NCBI GenBank assembly: GCA_002400085.1
Contig: DHEX01000013.1
Coordinates: forward strand, 1 to 24,503
Length of the DNA: 24,503 nt
Direction of reading: 5' to 3'
Source: Clostridiaceae bacterium UBA4839
GTDB taxonomy: Bacteria > Bacillota > Clostridia > Clostridiales > Caloramatoraceae
In this document: positions 7,898 to 16,019 of the stretch, one piece after another
How the letters are laid out: each line of letters begins with the position of its first letter
How positions within the stretch are numbered: position 1 is the first letter of the stretch
Translations under genes and position numbers: made by a program
The notes under the pieces: model-generated
Told to the model about the DNA's origin: nothing
Database searches by the model: none
What the model saw: only the letters and a program-made list of their open reading frames with translations

Positions 7898-8389
7898 ATG
7901 TTTAATATTGGAGATAAAGTTTTTTACCCTGTTTTTGGAGCTGGAGTTATAGCTGAAATTGAAGAAAAAAATTTTCATGGTGTAAGTGGGAAATACTATA
8001 TGGTTAAATTAGTAAAAAACAGTATGCTTGTTATGATCCCTGAAAAGGATGTTAATAATAAGATAAGAAAAGCAGTTTCTGAGGAGGAAGTTTCAAGCAT
8101 CATGGAAGCTTTTAAAGAAACTGGTATGAATTTACCTGAAAAATGGAATAAAAGGATGAAGATATACAATGATGCTATAAGAGAAGGCGATATTTTTAAA
8201 ATGTCGCTGGCAATTAAGAACATCGCATTTTTGTCCCAGACAAAAAAACTATCAAAAAGTGAAAAAAACTTTTTTTATACTTTATTAGGTTATGTATCAG
8301 ATGAAATTGCACTAGTGCTTTCCAAAGATACAGATGAAATTTATAATATTATTTTAAGCTCTTTAAATTTTAATGAAGAATTAAGTTAA
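7898..8389 (+). CDS. CarD/CdnL-family transcription factor
   Basis: Protein of 163 residues. The N-terminal 60 residues (FNIGDKVFYPVFGAGVIAEI, then YYMVKL and IPEKDV) form the Tudor-like RNA polymerase interaction domain shared by CarD, CdnL and TRCF, which binds the polymerase beta subunit and stabilises open promoter complexes. The remainder is helical with a lysine-rich stretch, like the DNA-binding C-terminal part of the family. AAAGGAGTG lies 8 bases before the ATG. In related clostridia CarD-like genes are often found beside radA/disA or yacL, as here. It appears to be monocistronic, with about 290 bases before it and 410 after it. The family call is firm; the target promoters are unknown. 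Confidence 0.9.
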   Translation: MFNIGDKVFYPVFGAGVIAEIEEKNFHGVSGKYYMVKLVKNSMLVMIPEKDVNNKIRKAVSEEEVSSIMEAFKETGMNLPEKWNKRMKIYNDAIREGDIFKMSLAIKNIAFLSQTKKLSKSEKNFFYTLLGYVSDEIALVLSKDTDEIYNIILSSLNFNEELS

Positions 8390-8403
8390 GAAAGGTTTAT
8401 TTT

Positions 8404-8483
8404 TATTCATAGAAATTGCATAAAAGTAAAAAGAGTCTGAATTCCTTTAAAAAAAATGTCTATCTTTGCAATTTCTATGAATA
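8404..8483. repeat. 17-bp perfect inverted repeat after the CarD-like gene
   Basis: TATTCATAGAAATTGCA (8404-8420) is the exact reverse complement of 8467-8483, with 46 bases between. The right arm has no T-run, so it is not a usual terminator; it may be a small palindromic element or a long-loop hairpin in the 3' end of the mRNA. The element begins 15 bases after the stop codon. Confidence 0.6.
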
Positions 8484-8703
8484 GATAATATTATATAAAT
8501 ATAGGACTACATATTTAAATAATCGTTCTATTCAAAAAAATGTAATAATATCTTAACTATATTCCATTGCATTTTATTAGCCCTTAATGTATATTTGTAT
8601 TAATAATTCTTTGAAAGTAAATGAAATCAACTATTAATAGTTAAAATGTGGGTTAATTATTGAAATTGGAAATAAGTAACTGTAAATTTTAACAAAGTTT
8701 ACA

Positions 8704-8752
8704 CGATAGCTATCATACATAATGCCCTATCTTTTTTAAGGTGGGCTATTAA
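8704..8752 (+). promoter_or_regulatory. Palindrome and hairpin upstream of the PIN-TRAM gene
   Basis: Within the 410-base gap 8390-8799, which holds no gene, there is a 10-bp palindrome GATAGCTATC, and just after it AATGCCC can pair with GGGCTATT (one bulged T) around a loop with six T. TTTACA precedes the palindrome and could be a -35 box, though no good -10 is seen. The stretch 8490-8700 shows only AT-rich sequence. Confidence 0.3.
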
Positions 8753-8799
8753 TATTTATATTTATTATTAATTATATAAATTTATTAGGAGGTGGATTA

Positions 8800-9945
8800 A
8801 TGCTTAAGAAGACCTTTAGATGGCTTTTAACTGCTTTAGGACTTATTGTTGGTTATTTTTCAACTAGTGCAATCATGAAAACGCTGATTGCGAAGGGAAT
8901 CATAAATTTTCCAAATCATTCTTTTACATTTGTAATTATTATTATTATTGGTATCATTATTTTTGGAATTATATTTTATGCCATATCACCTTTTATTATT
9001 AATTCCGTTTTAAAGGTAACTGCAGGGTTTGAAAGCGCACTTCAAAAGATACCTACAAGTGATATAGTAATAGGAGTTGGCGGTCTTATTATTGGACTTA
9101 TAATTGCATTTTTACTTGTTGGGGCTATAGGGAGATTCTTTTCAGCAAATGGTACTCCTACTGTTGCTATTATAGGGAGTTCAATTTCTCTTGTTGTAGA
9201 AGTTATTTTTGGAACTTTAGGAGTAAATGTAGCCTTAAAGAAAAAGGAGGATCTTTACAATCTCTTTATCGGTATGAGAAAATCTTCGAAGGATAAGGAT
9301 AAAAAAGGCAAACTTGATTCAAAGCATGGAGGCTGTAAGCCGAAAATACTTGATACAAGTGTTATTATAGATGGAAGAATATTTGATATTTTGAAAACAG
9401 ATTTTGTTGAAGGGCCAATTGTAATTCCATCTTTTGTGCTTGAGGAACTTAGACATATTGCAGATTCATCAGATGATATGAAAAGAACGAGGGGCAGAAG
9501 AGGTCTTGATATATTAAATAAAATTCAAAAGGAACTTTCTATTCCAGTTGAAATTTGTGAAAAGGATTTTGATAACATAGCGGAAGTAGATAGTAAACTT
9601 TTAAAATTAGCACAGCAAATGAATGGCAAGGTTATTACAAACGATTTTAATTTAAATAAAGTGGCAGAGTTTCAAGGGGTGCCTGTTCTTAATATTAATG
9701 AACTTGCAAATGCAGTAAAGCCGGTAGTAATTCCGGGTGAAGAAATGCATATTCATATTGTAAAGGATGGAAAAGAAGCGGGTCAGGGGGTAGCTTATCT
9801 TGATGATGGCACCATGATTGTAGTTGAAGGCGGCAGAAAGTATGTTGGGAATGAGGTAGACGTTGTTGTAACCAGTGTACTTCAAACTGCAGCAGGCAGG
9901 ATGATTTTTGGCAAAATAAAAAATGGACAGGATAAAGCAGTATAA
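8800..9945 (+). CDS. Membrane-anchored PIN-TRAM domain protein (YacL type)
   Basis: Protein of 381 residues. Four hydrophobic segments lie near 7-26, 43-68, 89-112 and 121-145. A charged linker (KSSKDKDKKGK) leads to a PIN nuclease domain at about 182-300, with conserved acids in ILDTSVIIDGR (D185), LEEL (E215) and ITNDFN (D282). A C-terminal TRAM domain at about 310-375 (DGTMIVVEGGRKYVG) is expected to bind RNA. The family is inferred to be a ribonuclease held at the inner face of the membrane; its substrate is not known to me. The gene is in the ordinary position before ispD in Firmicutes. AGGAGGTGG lies just before the ATG. A clear terminator follows, so ispD is probably transcribed separately. 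Confidence 0.93.
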   Translation: MLKKTFRWLLTALGLIVGYFSTSAIMKTLIAKGIINFPNHSFTFVIIIIIGIIIFGIIFYAISPFIINSVLKVTAGFESALQKIPTSDIVIGVGGLIIGLIIAFLLVGAIGRFFSANGTPTVAIIGSSISLVVEVIFGTLGVNVALKKKEDLYNLFIGMRKSSKDKDKKGKLDSKHGGCKPKILDTSVIIDGRIFDILKTDFVEGPIVIPSFVLEELRHIADSSDDMKRTRGRRGLDILNKIQKELSIPVEICEKDFDNIAEVDSKLLKLAQQMNGKVITNDFNLNKVAEFQGVPVLNINELANAVKPVVIPGEEMHIHIVKDGKEAGQGVAYLDDGTMIVVEGGRKYVGNEVDVVVTSVLQTAAGRMIFGKIKNGQDKAV

Positions 9946-9978
9946 AAAAGAGACAAATTTTTAAATATAGTATTATAG

Positions 9979-10021
9979 ATATGGAATTAGTGTATGATAA
10001 GCACTAATTCCATATTTTTTT
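9979..10021 (+). terminator. Terminator after the PIN-TRAM gene
   Basis: A 14-bp perfect stem ATATGGAATTAGTG (9979-9992) / CACTAATTCCATAT (10002-10015) with a 9-base loop is followed by a run of T to 10021. A TTGACA at 10023-10028 directly after it could begin the ispD promoter, but no good -10 box follows at 16-18 bases. Confidence 0.88.
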
Positions 10022-10124
10022 ATTGACAAAATTTTGTTAAGGGTTAAAAATTGAATTGGAAAGTAAAAGCTATGTTTAAAAGTTATTTGAGACACAGCAT
10101 AATAAATAAACGGGAGTTGATTTT

Positions 10125-10814
10125 ATGAATTCAGCAGTGATAGTGGCTGGAGGCAGCGGCAGCAGAATGGAAAGTTCTGTTAAAAAGCAGTATATAAGGC
10201 TTAATGAAAGGGAAATACTTTCTCTTTCTATAGAGGCATTTGAAAAAACTAACGCGGTGGATGAAATTGTTGTTGCAGTTCCAGCTGAGGATATAAACTA
10301 TGTAAATGAATATATTGTGGATAAGTATGAATTTAAAAAAGTTAGATGTATTGTTTCCGGCGGAGATACAAGGCAGGCTTCTGTATTAAGCGCTCTTACA
10401 TCTTGCAATAAAAATACAGATATTGTGGCAATTCATGACGGAGCAAGACCTTTCGTATCTAAGGATGTGATTGAAGAATGTTTTAAGCAGGCAGAAAGCT
10501 TTGGAGGAGCAGCTTGTGCTGTTAAAGTAAAGGATACTTTAAAGTCAGCAGATGATGAGCTGTTTTTTTCAGGAACCTCTGACAGGGAGAAGCTTTATAT
10601 GGTACAAACGCCTCAAGCTTTTAACTATAAAAAAATACTTGAGGCCCATAAGTTGGCAAAGGAATCAGGTTTTTTAGCTACAGATGATACTCAAATTGCT
10701 GAGAAGTTTGGAATGAAGGTAAAGATTGTTGAGGGAAGCTATTTAAATATAAAAATCACTACAAAAGAAGATCTCCTAATTAGTCAGGGGATTTTAAACT
10801 CATTAAATAAGTGA
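10125..10814 (+). CDS. ispD: IspD, 2-C-methyl-D-erythritol 4-phosphate cytidylyltransferase
   Basis: Protein of 229 residues that transfers CMP from CTP to methylerythritol phosphate, the third step of the MEP isoprenoid pathway. The nucleotide-binding loop is VAGGSGSRM (7-15) followed by KKQY; other family marks are SGGDTRQASV, 'HDGARPF' and 'QTPQAF'. Length is normal. The start ATG is preceded by CGGGAG. It lies 74 bases before ispF, the enzyme two steps later, an arrangement common in Firmicutes. Confidence 0.96.
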   Translation: MNSAVIVAGGSGSRMESSVKKQYIRLNEREILSLSIEAFEKTNAVDEIVVAVPAEDINYVNEYIVDKYEFKKVRCIVSGGDTRQASVLSALTSCNKNTDIVAIHDGARPFVSKDVIEECFKQAESFGGAACAVKVKDTLKSADDELFFSGTSDREKLYMVQTPQAFNYKKILEAHKLAKESGFLATDDTQIAEKFGMKVKIVEGSYLNIKITTKEDLLISQGILNSLNK

Positions 10815-10888
10815 GATAATTTGCAATTACTGTTTGTACTAATTCGCGAATATGATATAATTATATAAATTATTTTGGAGATGAAAAT

Positions 10889-11368
10889 ATGGATATTAGA
10901 GTAGGCCATGGATATGATGTACATAAGCTTACACAGGGGAGAAAGCTCATATTAGGGGGAGTAGATATTCCTTATGAAAAAGGACTCCTTGGACATTCAG
11001 ATGCGGATGTACTAACTCATGCTGTAATGGATGCACTTCTTGGGGCTTTAGCTCTTGGAGACATAGGAAAGCATTTCCCTGATAATGATGAAAAATATAA
11101 AGGAGCTAATAGCTTAGGGCTCCTTTTATTGGTTAAAAACATTATAGAAGAAAAGGGCTACAGCATTTCAAATATAGATTCCACCATAATTGCACAAAAA
11201 CCAAAGCTTTCACCATATATTTATAATATGAGGAAAAATATTTCAAAAACCCTTTGTATTGATATAGATAGGGTTAGTGTGAAGGCAACTACAGAGGAAG
11301 GGCTTGGCTTTATAGGTAGTGGTGATGGGATAAGTGCTCATGCTGTTGTACTTTTATCCAAAGTTTAG
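10889..11368 (+). CDS. ispF: IspF, 2-C-methyl-D-erythritol 2,4-cyclodiphosphate synthase
   Basis: Protein of 159 residues, a full-length IspF. The zinc ligands are visible as D10 and H12 in GYDVH and H44 in DVLTHAVMDALLGA; the C-terminal half has 'TEEGLGFIGSGDGISAHA'. It forms the cyclic diphosphate with release of CMP in the MEP pathway. TTTGGAG precedes the ATG. In other Firmicutes gltX and cysE often follow; here an ABC exporter comes next. Confidence 0.97.
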   Translation: MDIRVGHGYDVHKLTQGRKLILGGVDIPYEKGLLGHSDADVLTHAVMDALLGALALGDIGKHFPDNDEKYKGANSLGLLLLVKNIIEEKGYSISNIDSTIIAQKPKLSPYIYNMRKNISKTLCIDIDRVSVKATTEEGLGFIGSGDGISAHAVVLLSKV

Positions 11369-11407
11369 TGCTCCCTAATATCTAAGTGACGTTAAGCTTC
11401 TGGGTAA

Positions 11408-11472
11408 GTTCTTCTAAGCTTCAGATTACGTTTGTATTTCCTTTTAAGCAAACTTCATTTGAAGCTAAGAAC
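11408..11472 (+). promoter_or_regulatory. Possible stem-loop in the leader of the ABC exporter genes
   Basis: GTTCTT (11408-11413) and AGCTTC (11417-11422) can pair with AAGAAC (11467-11472) and GAAGCT (11461-11466), giving two 6-bp helices separated by a small bulge. No T-run follows, and the ribosome binding site AAAGGAGGGG lies downstream. Confidence 0.25.
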
Positions 11473-11510
11473 CATTTAATTCAAATAAAGCATTAAAAGG
11501 AGGGGAAATT

Positions 11511-12239
11511 TTGATCGAAATTAAAAATCTTTCAAAAGAATTTAAAAATATAAAAGCAGTAGATGATATATCTTTTAAAGTAAGTAATGGAGAAATTGTT
11601 GGACTATTAGGAGAAAACGGGGCAGGAAAAACTACCACACTTAGAATGATTGCAACTATGCTTAAGCCAACAGGGGGGACTGCTGCTATTAATGGATTTG
11701 ACCTTGTAAAAGAGCCAGATATGGTAAGAAGCCAAATTGGAATTTTGTTTGGCGGAGAGGTTGGTCTTTATGACAGGCTTACTGCAAGAGAAAACATTAA
11801 ATATTTTGCAGACCTTAACAACATGGATGATAAGGAAGCAGATAAAAACATAAAAGAGCTTACAGAACTTCTTGGAATGGAGGAGTTTATAGATAGAAGA
11901 GTTGGAAAGTTTTCAAGAGGTATGAAGCAAAAGGTTGCCATAGCCCGATCCATTGTTCACAAACCAAGTGTAATGCTGTTTGATGAGCCAACTATTGGTC
12001 TTGATGTCACTTCATCTGTTATTGTTCAGGATTTTATTTTAAGCTGCAAAAAGAATAATAGGGCTATAATATTTTCAAGCCACAGTATGCAGGAAGTTGA
12101 AAAACTCTGCGATAGAATTGTAATAATTCACAAGGGAAAGATAATTGAGGATTCAACTATTGAAGACCTGAAAGAAAAGTATAGCGGAAACTTGGAAGAA
12201 GTTTTTGTAAGACTGGTAGGTGGTAAAGATGAACTTTAA
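11511..12239 (+). CDS. ABC exporter ATP-binding subunit, NatA type
   Basis: Protein of 242 residues with all ABC motifs: Walker A GENGAGKTT (34-42), signature FSRGMKQ (134-140), Walker B VMLFDEP (154-160), then D-loop GLD and switch histidine in FSSHSM. Sequence type and partner resemble the NatA component of sodium or drug/peptide-type exporters, so substrate is left open. The start is TTG at 11511, supported by AAAGGAGGGG about 10 bases upstream. It overlaps its permease partner by 11 bases, showing a single two-gene operon. Confidence 0.92.
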   Translation: MIEIKNLSKEFKNIKAVDDISFKVSNGEIVGLLGENGAGKTTTLRMIATMLKPTGGTAAINGFDLVKEPDMVRSQIGILFGGEVGLYDRLTARENIKYFADLNNMDDKEADKNIKELTELLGMEEFIDRRVGKFSRGMKQKVAIARSIVHKPSVMLFDEPTIGLDVTSSVIVQDFILSCKKNNRAIIFSSHSMQEVEKLCDRIVIIHKGKIIEDSTIEDLKEKYSGNLEEVFVRLVGGKDEL

Positions 12240-13413
12240 GATAATGTCTGTAGTTTTTAAAAAAGAAATTAAGGATATGTTCCGTGATAAAAAAACTATT
12301 ATACTTGGCATACTAATCCCTCTCCTTATATTTCCAGTAATGTATGGGTTTATGGGAAAATCTATGGAAGATTCTCAAGAGAAGGTTCAGAAAAACTTAA
12401 AGATTGCTATTAAAGATGAGGGAAACAGTTCTTTTAATGAATATATAAAATCCCAGGAAAATATTACTATTATTAAATCTCAGGATTTAAAAAAGGATGT
12501 CCAAGATGGAAAGATTTATGCAGGAATTGAAATCCCTAAGGATTTTGATGATTCTATAAAAAATGATAAGCAAGTTGAACTTAAAATTGTTTATGATGAT
12601 GCCAGTCAAAATTCGTCTATGGCTATGGATATTATAAAATCTATGGCTGATACTTATTCAAAGGGAGTTGTAAAGGAAAGATTAATAAAAATGGGAGTGG
12701 ATGAATCTATTTTAACTCCAATGGTTATTAAAGAGGATATTGTAGCAAAGGAAAAAACCAATGTAGGCAGAATGATTTTGTCTATGATGCTTCCATTATT
12801 TTTAATAATTTATTCAATTTCAAGTCCAATGGCTGCAGCTACAGATCTTGGTGCAGGTGAAAAAGAAAGAGGGACTTTAGAGCCTCTTTTAACTACAAAG
12901 GCAAGCCGTATGAATTTACTTTTTGGTAAGTTCTTTGCAATTACTCTTATGGGGTTAATTGGAACTATAGCGTCTATTACAGGGCTTTTGATATCTTTTA
13001 AGACTTCTCCAAGTTTGTTTGGGGGAGATGCTTCTGTAGTTTTTCCTGCAAAGACTTTAATTATAATTGCAGCTCTTACAATTTTTGTAACTATGATTTT
13101 TGGAGCTTTAGAGCTTTCTGTAAGTATCTATGCAAGATCTTTTAAGGAAGCACAAACTTATCTTTCACCATTAAGCATTGTTGGAATGGCAGCAGCATTT
13201 TCAACTTATATGATTGATGTGAAGGATATTTCACCGGTTTACTTGAATATTCCTATTGTAAATATTTCTGTAGTTTTAAAGGAAATAATAAATGGTATTT
13301 ATAATCCAATGCATATTATTTTAACTTTTGTATGGTCAGGAGTTTATATAACTATTTCTATATTGTTTGCAAGGTATATGTTTAGCAAGGAAGAAGTAAT
13401 TTTTAGAACGTAA
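12229..13413 (+). CDS. ABC-2 type exporter permease, NatB type
   Basis: Protein of 394 residues from ATG 12229, preceded by GGTAGGTGG; an in-frame GTG at 12220 would add three residues. Layout is that of an ABC-2 permease: a cytoplasmic start 'FKKEIKDMFRDKKT', a membrane helix near 20-40, a large extracytoplasmic domain to about 180, then several helices after 'GRMILSMMLPLFLII'. The motif DLGAGEKERGTLEPLL is the coupling region seen in NatB-like proteins. With the preceding ATPase it forms an exporter in the cytoplasmic membrane. NatB exports sodium in Bacillus, but this specificity cannot be read from sequence. Confidence 0.9.
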   Translation: MNFKIMSVVFKKEIKDMFRDKKTIILGILIPLLIFPVMYGFMGKSMEDSQEKVQKNLKIAIKDEGNSSFNEYIKSQENITIIKSQDLKKDVQDGKIYAGIEIPKDFDDSIKNDKQVELKIVYDDASQNSSMAMDIIKSMADTYSKGVVKERLIKMGVDESILTPMVIKEDIVAKEKTNVGRMILSMMLPLFLIIYSISSPMAAATDLGAGEKERGTLEPLLTTKASRMNLLFGKFFAITLMGLIGTIASITGLLISFKTSPSLFGGDASVVFPAKTLIIIAALTIFVTMIFGALELSVSIYARSFKEAQTYLSPLSIVGMAAAFSTYMIDVKDISPVYLNIPIVNISVVLKEIINGIYNPMHIILTFVWSGVYITISILFARYMFSKEEVIFRT

Positions 13414-13425
13414 GGCTGATTTCTT

Positions 13426-13485
13426 AATTTTGATTAATGCTTGTTCTGATAAGAAAAATATATTTTATTCAATTTGTCCTTTGCA
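13426..13485. repeat. Dispersed palindromic repeat, copy 2 (diverged)
   Basis: Reads on the plus strand like copy 1: AATTTTGATTAATG, then GATAAGAAAAATATATTTTATTC, cut here for length, and TTTGTCCTTTGCA. The last part matches the reverse complement of copy 3 (23161-23222) better than copy 1. It begins about a dozen bases after the permease stop. The right dyad arm is not found. Confidence 0.5.
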
Positions 13486-13572
13486 AGACTAAATTAGACC
13501 GAAAAGAAAAAGTCCATATTTACTTTTACGATTATATATGGTAAAAAATAACAACGGCTATAATAAAATGTG

Positions 13573-13600
13573 TTGAATATTTTTATCCATCTGCTATAAT
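13573..13600 (+). promoter_or_regulatory. Promoter of the cysS T-box operon
   Basis: TTGAAT (13573-13578) and TATAAT (13595-13600) are 16 bases apart, a good housekeeping sigma promoter. Expected start is near 13607, just before the first T-box helix. The gap 13486-13572 shows no gene, only a weak CCATAT/ATATGG hairpin. Confidence 0.8.
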
Positions 13601-13606
13601 AATATA

Positions 13607-13860
13607 AAAAATAATATAAAAAACTATGAAGGGAAGAGTAGAAGCTTTAACCATTTAAGAGAGAAGCTGCCACCGGCTGAAAGCGGCTTTAATGGAGGGT
13701 TTTGAAGTATGCGTCCTGGAGTTGCTTTAGCGAAACTTAGTAGCTAAAGACGGCAGTACCGTTAATGTTTTAAGTGGGGTTAAATGAATTGTAATATTTA
13801 TTTAATTCAATTAGAGTGGAACCGCGAAGTCCTTCGTCTCTATGACGAGGGGCTTTTTTT
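13607..13860 (+). promoter_or_regulatory. T-box leader sensing uncharged tRNA-Cys
   Basis: Stem I begins with the typical GAAGGGAAGAGTAG (from about 13628). The specifier region GAAGTATGCGTCC carries TGC at 13711-13713, a cysteine codon, in agreement with the downstream cysS. The T-box sequence TGGAACCGCG lies at 13817-13826, followed by the terminator that competes with the antiterminator. Uncharged tRNA-Cys is expected to pair with both TGC and the T-box and allow read-through into cysS and the genes joined to it. Confidence 0.95.
13827..13860 (+). terminator. Conditional terminator of the cysteine T-box
   Basis: A 12-bp stem with two G-U pairs, AAGTCCTTCGTC (13827-13838) / GACGAGGGGCTT (13844-13855), has a 5-base loop and ends in seven T. 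The left arm starts directly after the T-box bases, so it is exclusive with the antiterminator. Confidence 0.93.
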
Positions 13861-13918
13861 AGATAATTATTAATATATGTAAACTGTGAATTGTGAATAA
13901 AAAGAGGAGGTCTATTTT

Positions 13919-15322
13919 ATGGGTATTAAGATTTACAATACTCTTACGAGAAAAAAGGAAGAATTTGTGCCAATAACTGAAGGCGAAGTTAAGATGTATG
14001 TCTGCGGTCCTACTGTGTATAACTTCTTTCATATAGGGAATGCCAGAACATTTTTAGTTTTTGATACTGTGAGAAGATACTTTGAATACAGAGGATATAA
14101 GGTAAGATTTATTCAAAATTTTACAGATATTGATGACAAGATGATTAAGAAGGCTAATGAAGAGGGAGTAACAGTTAAAGATATTGCAGACAAGTATATA
14201 AAAGAATATTATACGGATGCGGATAAGTTAAATTTGAAAAGAGCTACAGTAAATCCAAGAGCTACAGAGCATATGGATGAAATTATAAGCTTTATTAAGG
14301 ATTTAGTTGACAAAGGTTATGCTTATGAAGTTGATGGGGATGTTTATTTTGAAACAAGGAAATTTAAAGGATATGGAAAGCTTTCGCATCAAAGTATTGA
14401 TGATTTAGAGGCAGGAGCTAGAATTGACATTGATGAGAGAAAAAAAGACCCTATGGATTTTGCACTGTGGAAGGCTCAAAAGTTAGGAGAGCCTGCATGG
14501 GAAAGCCCATGGGGAATGGGAAGACCGGGATGGCATATTGAATGTTCAACTATGGCATCTTCTCTTCTTGGAGAAACTATAGATATTCATGGAGGTGGAG
14601 CTGACTTAATATTTCCTCATCATGAAAATGAAATTGCTCAAAGTGAAGCAAGGAGCGGAAAACAATTTTCAAGATATTGGATGCATGCAGCATATCTTAA
14701 TATTGATAATCAAAAGATGTCAAAGTCTTTAAATAATTTCTTTACTACAAGGGAGATACTGGAAAAGTATGATGCAGATGTTGTAAGGCTGTTTATGCTT
14801 TCAGGGCATTACAGAAATCCAATTAATTTTAGTTTAGATCTTATGGAGCAGGCAAAATCTGGCATTGAAAGAATGAAAAATTCTCTTACAAATTTAAAGT
14901 ATATAGTTGAAAACGGAGAGGACAGGGAACTTACCGCTGAGGAAAAAGAAATAAGTTTAAGGCTTAATGCTTATAAGGATAAGTTTATTGAAGTTATGGA
15001 TGACGATTTTAATACTGCAGATGGAATTTCAGTTATATTTGATTTAATAAGGGATGCTAATACTAACATAAATGAAGCTTCACCTAAAAAACTTGCTCAA
15101 AATGCGATAGAGCTTATTTATGATCTTTTAAGCCCTCTTGGAATTCTTCAAAATACTGATGAGGATGGACTTGATGAAAAAATTGAAAAAATGATTGAAG
15201 ACAGGCAAAGGGCAAGAGAGGAAAAGAATTTTAAAGAAGCAGATAGAATAAGGGATGAGCTTAAAGCCATGGGAATTATTCTTGAAGACACAGCAAAGGG
15301 TGTAAGATGGAAAAGGGCATAA
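13919..15322 (+). CDS. cysS: Cysteinyl-tRNA synthetase
   Basis: Class I tRNA synthetase of 467 residues that charges tRNA-Cys. HIGN is at 38-41 and KMSKS at 266-270. Zinc ligands are C29 in YVCGPT, the cysteine in HIECSTM, and the histidines in FPHHENE. The C-terminal helical tail ends with RWKRA. AGAGGAGG precedes the ATG by 8 bases. Expression is set by the T-box leader. Only 15 bases separate it from sdaAB with no terminator or promoter between, so the serine dehydratase genes should share its control. Confidence 0.98.
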   Translation: MGIKIYNTLTRKKEEFVPITEGEVKMYVCGPTVYNFFHIGNARTFLVFDTVRRYFEYRGYKVRFIQNFTDIDDKMIKKANEEGVTVKDIADKYIKEYYTDADKLNLKRATVNPRATEHMDEIISFIKDLVDKGYAYEVDGDVYFETRKFKGYGKLSHQSIDDLEAGARIDIDERKKDPMDFALWKAQKLGEPAWESPWGMGRPGWHIECSTMASSLLGETIDIHGGGADLIFPHHENEIAQSEARSGKQFSRYWMHAAYLNIDNQKMSKSLNNFFTTREILEKYDADVVRLFMLSGHYRNPINFSLDLMEQAKSGIERMKNSLTNLKYIVENGEDRELTAEEKEISLRLNAYKDKFIEVMDDDFNTADGISVIFDLIRDANTNINEASPKKLAQNAIELIYDLLSPLGILQNTDEDGLDEKIEKMIEDRQRAREEKNFKEADRIRDELKAMGIILEDTAKGVRWKRA

Positions 15323-15337
15323 GCATAGGAGGAAAAA

Positions 15338-16009
15338 ATGAATAAAAATTATAGCGCTTTTGATATAATAGGACCAGTTATGATTGGACCATCCAGCTCT
15401 CATACGGCAGGTGCAGTAAGGCTTGGGAAGGCAGCAGCTGCTATTGCAGGTTCTGATGTAGAAAAAGTTACATTCTTTCTTCATGGTTCATTTGCAAAAA
15501 CCTATAAGGGACATGGAACAGATAAGGCTCTTCTTGCAGGGGTTTTAGGTATGGAAACCTACGATGAAAATATTAAATACTCTTTTAGAATTGCTGATGA
15601 AGCAAATCTTAAATATGAATTTGTTGAAACGGATCTTGGAGATGTTCATCCTAATACGGTAAAATTTCTATTTAAAAAGAAAAATGGTGATGAGTTATCA
15701 GTTACAGGTTCATCTATAGGCGGCGGGAGCATTTTAATAACTGAGGTTGAAGGGGAGGAAGTAGAGTTTACTGGCGATTTCCCAACAATTATTACAAGTC
15801 ACTATGACAGACCGGGAATTATAACTCAGGTGACTTCAATTCTATCAGGCATGGGAGTTAACATTGCATTTATGAAGGTCTTTAGAACTACAAGAGGTGA
15901 TAAGGCAAGTATGGTAGTTGAAACAGATAGTCCTGTACCAAAAGAGGCTTTGGATTTGATTTCAAAAATAGATAATATAATTAAAGTTAAAATAATAAAT
16001 CCAGTATAG
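15338..16009 (+). CDS. sdaAB: L-serine dehydratase, iron-sulfur-dependent, beta subunit
   Basis: Protein of 223 residues. The N-terminal domain has the hallmark GPSSSHTAGA (about 16-25) and 'GHGTDKALLAG'; the C-terminal 75 residues are an ACT domain (ITSHYDRPGIITQV), which in this family can bind serine. With the alpha subunit it deaminates L-serine to pyruvate and ammonia. AGGAGG lies before the ATG, 15 bases after cysS. The alpha-subunit gene follows after 10 bases. Confidence 0.97.
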   Translation: MNKNYSAFDIIGPVMIGPSSSHTAGAVRLGKAAAAIAGSDVEKVTFFLHGSFAKTYKGHGTDKALLAGVLGMETYDENIKYSFRIADEANLKYEFVETDLGDVHPNTVKFLFKKKNGDELSVTGSSIGGGSILITEVEGEEVEFTGDFPTIITSHYDRPGIITQVTSILSGMGVNIAFMKVFRTTRGDKASMVVETDSPVPKEALDLISKIDNIIKVKIINPV

Positions 16010-16019
16010 GGGGGAAAAA

